From NCBI RefSeq assembly GCF_004801395.1, contig NZ_SSOA01000011.1:62001-126000 (forward strand): DNA of 64,000 nucleotides. The letters are read 5' to 3'. This document shows positions 61,098-64,000 of the stretch, piece after piece (position 1 is the stretch's first letter; every line of letters starts with the position of its first letter). Made by a program: the position numbers and the translations under genes. The DNA comes from Gillisella terrae. Lineage in GTDB: Bacteria > Pseudomonadota > Alphaproteobacteria > Rhizobiales > Rhizobiaceae. The notes below the pieces were generated by a model, which made no database searches, was not told the DNA's origin, and saw only the letters and a list, made by a program, of their open reading frames with translations.

Positions 61098-61889
61098 GGA
61101 CGCAAACATTGATTGCGGCAAGATAAAAGGCATGTTGGGCGCAATCACGTTCGGCTCAATCGGGCAGTCAAACACATGGCTGAGGGACTGGCGCGTCAGC
61201 ACCGCAGATGGCGGGCCTTCGATGGCAACAGCTCCCTCCTTCATCAGCACCAGATGATCCGCATACATCGCCGACAAATTGAGATCATGCATGACGGCGA
61301 TTACGCCGCCGCCTTGGCTGGCGTAATTGCGCGCAATATCCATCAAGGCAATCTGGTGTTTGATATCGAGATTGGCCACCGGCTCATCCATCACCAGCCA
61401 GCGCGGACCATCATCGCCGATGGGCTCCCAGATCTGGCACAGCACGCGAGCAAGCTGCACCCGCTGGCGCTCGCCGCCAGACAGGGCAGACACCAGGCGG
61501 TTAGCAAAGCCCGTAAGACCAACCCTGTTCAAGGCAGCATCAATCAAAGCACTCGTGCGTTTTGAGCGGCCCATTGCTCCGGCCTCCAGGCCAAAACGCA
61601 CCACTTCCGCAACGGAGTAAGGAAAGGCAACCGATGTTTCCTGCGGCAGCACGGCGCGCAAAGCCGCCATTTGCCACGCTTTCAACGCCACAAGATCAGT
61701 GCCATTGATGCAGACTTGGCCGCTATAGGAAATTTCGCCGCTGATTGATTTGATCAGCGTCGATTTTCCCGAACCATTCGGCCCGGCGATCACCGTCACC
61801 TGGCCTGCCTTGGCGCAAACATTGACGCCATGCAGCACGCGGCGACCACCATATCGCACATGAAGATTGTGAGCTGTAAGGTCTGCCAT
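61077..61889 (-). CDS. hmuV: HmuV, haem ABC importer ATPase
   Basis: 270 residues, with Walker A VIAGPNGSGKSTLIKSISGE, signature ALSGGERQRVQLARVLCQ and Walker B RWLVMDEPVANLDIKHQIAL. The HmuV/FepC subfamily is indicated by AVMHDLNLSAMYADHLVLMK and the neighbouring HmuU/HmuT. It energises haem transport across the inner membrane. Its ATG follows the hmuU stop directly. Confidence 0.94.
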   Translation of the reverse strand: MADLTAHNLHVRYGGRRVLHGVNVCAKAGQVTVIAGPNGSGKSTLIKSISGEISYSGQVCINGTDLVALKAWQMAALRAVLPQETSVAFPYSVAEVVRFGLEAGAMGRSKRTSALIDAALNRVGLTGFANRLVSALSGGERQRVQLARVLCQIWEPIGDDGPRWLVMDEPVANLDIKHQIALMDIARNYASQGGGVIAVMHDLNLSAMYADHLVLMKEGAVAIEGPPSAVLTRQSLSHVFDCPIEPNVIAPNMPFILPQSMFASSSCGLQ

Positions 61890-62981
61890 TCACATATCCA
61901 GAAGATTGCGCCGTTTTAAAAGCAGCCAGAGAAAAAAGGGGGCACCAAACAAGGCGGTGATGATGCCAATGGGCAGCTCGGCCGGTGCCACAATGATGCG
62001 TGCCACGGCATCGGCCAACACCAGAAGGGCGGCACCCAGCAGCGCGGCTGCTGGCAAAAGATAACGATGGTCTGGCCCAATCGCCAGCCGCAGCACATGC
62101 GGCACGACAATGCCGACAAAGCCGATGCCACCGCCGACCGCCACGGCGCCCCCGGTCATGGCCGAGACAACCACAATGCTGCTTCGCTTCAATGTTTCGA
62201 CCGGGATACCCATATGCCCAGCAACGGCCTCACCCATGGAAAGACCGTTCAACCCACGCGCCATAAACGGTAGTGCTGTCGATGCCAGAGCAATGATGGC
62301 ACCAAGGGTTGCAACCTTGAGCCATGTGGCCCCGGCCAAAGAGCCAAGCTGCCAAAAACTGAGGTCACGAATTTGGTGATCGTCCGCGATATAAACAAGG
62401 CAGCCGGTGGCCGCCATGGCCAGGGCACCAAAGGCTATACCCGCCAGCAACATGGTCGGAACCGACGTGCGGCCATGGCGGGTGGATACAGCATAGAGCG
62501 CTGCGGTGGTGGCCAGCGAGCCGAAAAAGGCAAGCAAGGGCAAAGCCAAAAATCCGGCATAAGCCACAAAGGGCAGGGCGAATGTACCGCCCAGCACAAT
62601 AATGAAGGCGGCACCAAGACCCGCACCCGCCGAGACGCCCGCAAGACCGGGATCAGCCAGCGGATTGCGAAACACGCCCTGCATGATAGCACCGGACACC
62701 GCAAGGGCGGCACCCACCAACATGCCCAGAAAGACACGCGGCATGCGAATTTGCTCGATAATCAACAAATCCCGCCCGGCAATGGCATTGTTAAACCCCA
62801 GGTAATGGCCGAACACAGCGGACACGGAGGCGTCAGACGCACCCGCAGTCAGCGAGATCAAAGCGGATAGCACCAAAAACAGCGTCAGAAACACAAGGCA
62901 GATTTTAGCCCTGAGCGCACGCGATGAAAGGGCCAAACGCGGCTCTGTGAACGCTGACGTTCGTGGCCATGCCATTGCCAT
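61890..62981 (-). CDS. hmuU: HmuU, haem ABC importer permease (FecCD family)
   Basis: 363 residues with about ten membrane segments. FecCD hallmarks are RMPRVFLGMLVGAALAVSGA, QGVFRNPLADPGLAGVSAGA, GFVGIVVPHVLRLAIGPDHR and the C-terminal ELPIGIITALFGAPFFLWLL. It forms the dimeric channel for haem with HmuV and HmuT and lies six bases after hmuT. Confidence 0.95.
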   Translation of the reverse strand: MAMAWPRTSAFTEPRLALSSRALRAKICLVFLTLFLVLSALISLTAGASDASVSAVFGHYLGFNNAIAGRDLLIIEQIRMPRVFLGMLVGAALAVSGAIMQGVFRNPLADPGLAGVSAGAGLGAAFIIVLGGTFALPFVAYAGFLALPLLAFFGSLATTAALYAVSTRHGRTSVPTMLLAGIAFGALAMAATGCLVYIADDHQIRDLSFWQLGSLAGATWLKVATLGAIIALASTALPFMARGLNGLSMGEAVAGHMGIPVETLKRSSIVVVSAMTGGAVAVGGGIGFVGIVVPHVLRLAIGPDHRYLLPAAALLGAALLVLADAVARIIVAPAELPIGIITALFGAPFFLWLLLKRRNLLDM

Positions 62982-62987
62982 CCGCCA

Positions 62988-63872
62988 TCACTCCGTTTTG
63001 CCGGATTGGGGATAGAGAGCGGCGTTGAGTGCGCTCACCGCATCCGCCGTTCTCGGCCCGAAACCCAACAGATACATGCCATCCATACGCACCAGCCGTT
63101 TGGCTTTGCCCGCTGGCGTCGCAGCGATGGCAGGATTGCTGAGAACGGTCTGATCGTCGGTTGCGTGGCCACCCACGCCGGTCATCATCACAATCACATC
63201 CGGTGCTGCTTTGATGATGGCTTCATCGCTCACCTGCTTGTAGCCATTGATATCGGCCATGACATTCTCTGCCCCTGCGAGTTTCAAGATGCCATCGGCG
63301 TGATTGTGATTACCTGCCGCCATGACCCGGCCATTTTGCAATGACAGGATAAAGAGCGCGCGGGTCTTTCGCTTTTGATCGGCACTTTTGGCGATCGCCG
63401 TTTTAAGGGCATCATCCAGACGGTTTGCCAGCGCATGGGCTTTTGGCTCGACGCCCAAGGCGACACCAACAGCCTCGACCTTTTTGGAAATCGCTGCGGC
63501 ATCATAGCCATCCGGAATGGTTGCAATGGGTATGCCTGCGGCTTTGATCGTTTCCAGCGCTTCCGGTGGTCCAGCGCCATCCAGCATCAAAATCAGATCC
63601 GGGTTGAGCGACAAAACGCCCTCCGGCGACAAGGCACGAATATAGCCAGCATCGGGCAACTTCAGCGCTTGCGGCGGGTAAACACTGGTGGAATCCCGAC
63701 CAATCAACCGTGCCTCTTCGCCCAATGCGTAGACGATTTCCGTCACGGAGCCGCCAATAGCGACTATTTTTTCAGGATGTTTGTCCTGCGCGACCCCTGC
63801 GGTGAGCGAAAAGCTGGCGAACATACCCGCAAGCATCAAGGCTTTCAGACCCGAAATTCCCATCCGTTTCAT
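62988..63872 (-). CDS. hmuT: HmuT, periplasmic haem-binding protein
   Basis: 294 residues with a signal peptide (GISGLKALMLAGMFASFSLT, cleavage near AGVAQD). The mature protein has IVAIGGSVTEIVYALGEEAR and RLIGRDSTSVYPPQALKLPD, with Tyr in the latter as the likely haem ligand, then YIRALSPEGVLSLNPDLIL and VIVMMTGVGGHATDDQTVL. It delivers haem to HmuUV. Its ATG overlaps the hmuS stop (ATGA). Confidence 0.94.
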   Translation of the reverse strand: MKRMGISGLKALMLAGMFASFSLTAGVAQDKHPEKIVAIGGSVTEIVYALGEEARLIGRDSTSVYPPQALKLPDAGYIRALSPEGVLSLNPDLILMLDGAGPPEALETIKAAGIPIATIPDGYDAAAISKKVEAVGVALGVEPKAHALANRLDDALKTAIAKSADQKRKTRALFILSLQNGRVMAAGNHNHADGILKLAGAENVMADINGYKQVSDEAIIKAAPDVIVMMTGVGGHATDDQTVLSNPAIAATPAGKAKRLVRMDGMYLLGFGPRTADAVSALNAALYPQSGKTE

Positions 63873-64000
63873 GCCGCCCTCGATGCATCTGATGTTGGCA
63901 GGGCTTCAACGATGGCGCGCCACTCAGACCGCTCGTCCTGACCTTCAATGCGCTTGCCAAAAAACTGAATGATCAAATTGCCGCTTGCATCATAGGCTTC
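63869..64000 (-). CDS. hmuS: HmuS, haem-degrading/haem-transport protein (C-terminus only)
   Basis: Only the last 43 residues are in the window; the gene starts to the right of base 64000. The reading frame DASGNLIIQFFGKRIEGQDE then SEWRAIVEALP matches the C-terminus of HmuS/ChuS-type proteins, where an FGKR...W..L pattern ends the second domain. It precedes hmuT with an ATGA overlap, the usual hmuS-T-U-V order. HmuS proteins bind or break down imported haem. Confidence 0.8.
   Translation of the reverse strand, partial: EAYDASGNLIIQFFGKRIEGQDERSEWRAIVEALPTSDASRAA

Noticed and set aside
1..64000. Insertion sequences, integrases, tRNA or rRNA genes, CRISPR arrays
   Set aside because: No transposase or integrase motifs, no regularly spaced repeats and no recognisable structural RNA were found by eye. 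The repeats present are short palindromic intergenic elements.

Overview
The window comes from an alphaproteobacterium of the order Hyphomicrobiales (Rhizobiales). A Brucellaceae (Ochrobactrum/Brucella-like) or Rhizobiaceae host is most likely. The evidence is a repABC replication module, RIME-like mosaic intergenic repeats, short GGGAAAAG/CTTTTCCC palindromes and an Agrobacterium-type divergent type VI secretion layout. Because repABC lies inside a large block of metabolic genes, the window is probably the origin region of a second chromosome, chromid or megaplasmid. I saw no rRNA or tRNA genes, insertion sequences or CRISPR arrays.

Layout. (1) 1-12.9 kb is a type VI secretion (T6SS) locus. 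A leftward operon tssA-tssB-tssC-tssC'-tagJ-tssE-tssF runs off the left edge, and a rightward clpV-hcp operon is followed by two unrecognised genes that look like an effector and a lipoprotein immunity pair. (2) 13-19.3 kb holds a Fic protein, then a flavin monooxygenase and a zinc alcohol dehydrogenase behind a near-consensus sigma-54 promoter, next to an AcoR-type activator and its probable upstream binding sites. (3) 19.4-23 kb is repC-repB-repA with a candidate counter-transcribed RNA between repB and repC. (4) 23.5-44.8 kb is a catabolic block for amines and amino-acid derivatives. It has an Lrp regulator with a divergent FAD oxidase, a peptide-type ABC importer, a class III aminotransferase, two paralogous double-GNAT proteins, a HAD hydrolase, a PuuB-like oxidase, GabD, a tartrate/D-malate dehydrogenase, a cupin, an ArgE-like deacetylase, and an ALDH / D-threonine-aldolase-like / RidA operon. 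(5) 45-49.6 kb encodes a betaine ABC importer (ProXWV) and a TetR plus ProC-like pair. (6) 49.7-61.1 kb encodes a DgcA/StcD-type N-demethylase, a LysR regulator, and hglS-amaB-aminotransferase-D-2-hydroxyglutarate dehydrogenase with a GntR regulator carrying two winged helices. (7) 61.1-64 kb is the haem importer hmuVUT and the end of hmuS, running off the right edge.

How the genes may work together. The best-supported pathway is the lower L-lysine/pipecolate route: piperideine-6-carboxylate to 2-aminoadipate (AmaB), to 2-oxoadipate (aminotransferase), to D-2-hydroxyglutarate (HglS), to 2-oxoglutarate (YdiJ-type dehydrogenase). Placed next to a betaine importer, an N-methyl demethylase and an imine-carboxylate reductase homologue, it suggests that a pipecolate betaine such as homostachydrine may be taken up, demethylated and burned to 2-oxoglutarate. 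That full route is an inference and has not been shown here. The second item worth attention is the unassigned protein pair downstream of hcp.
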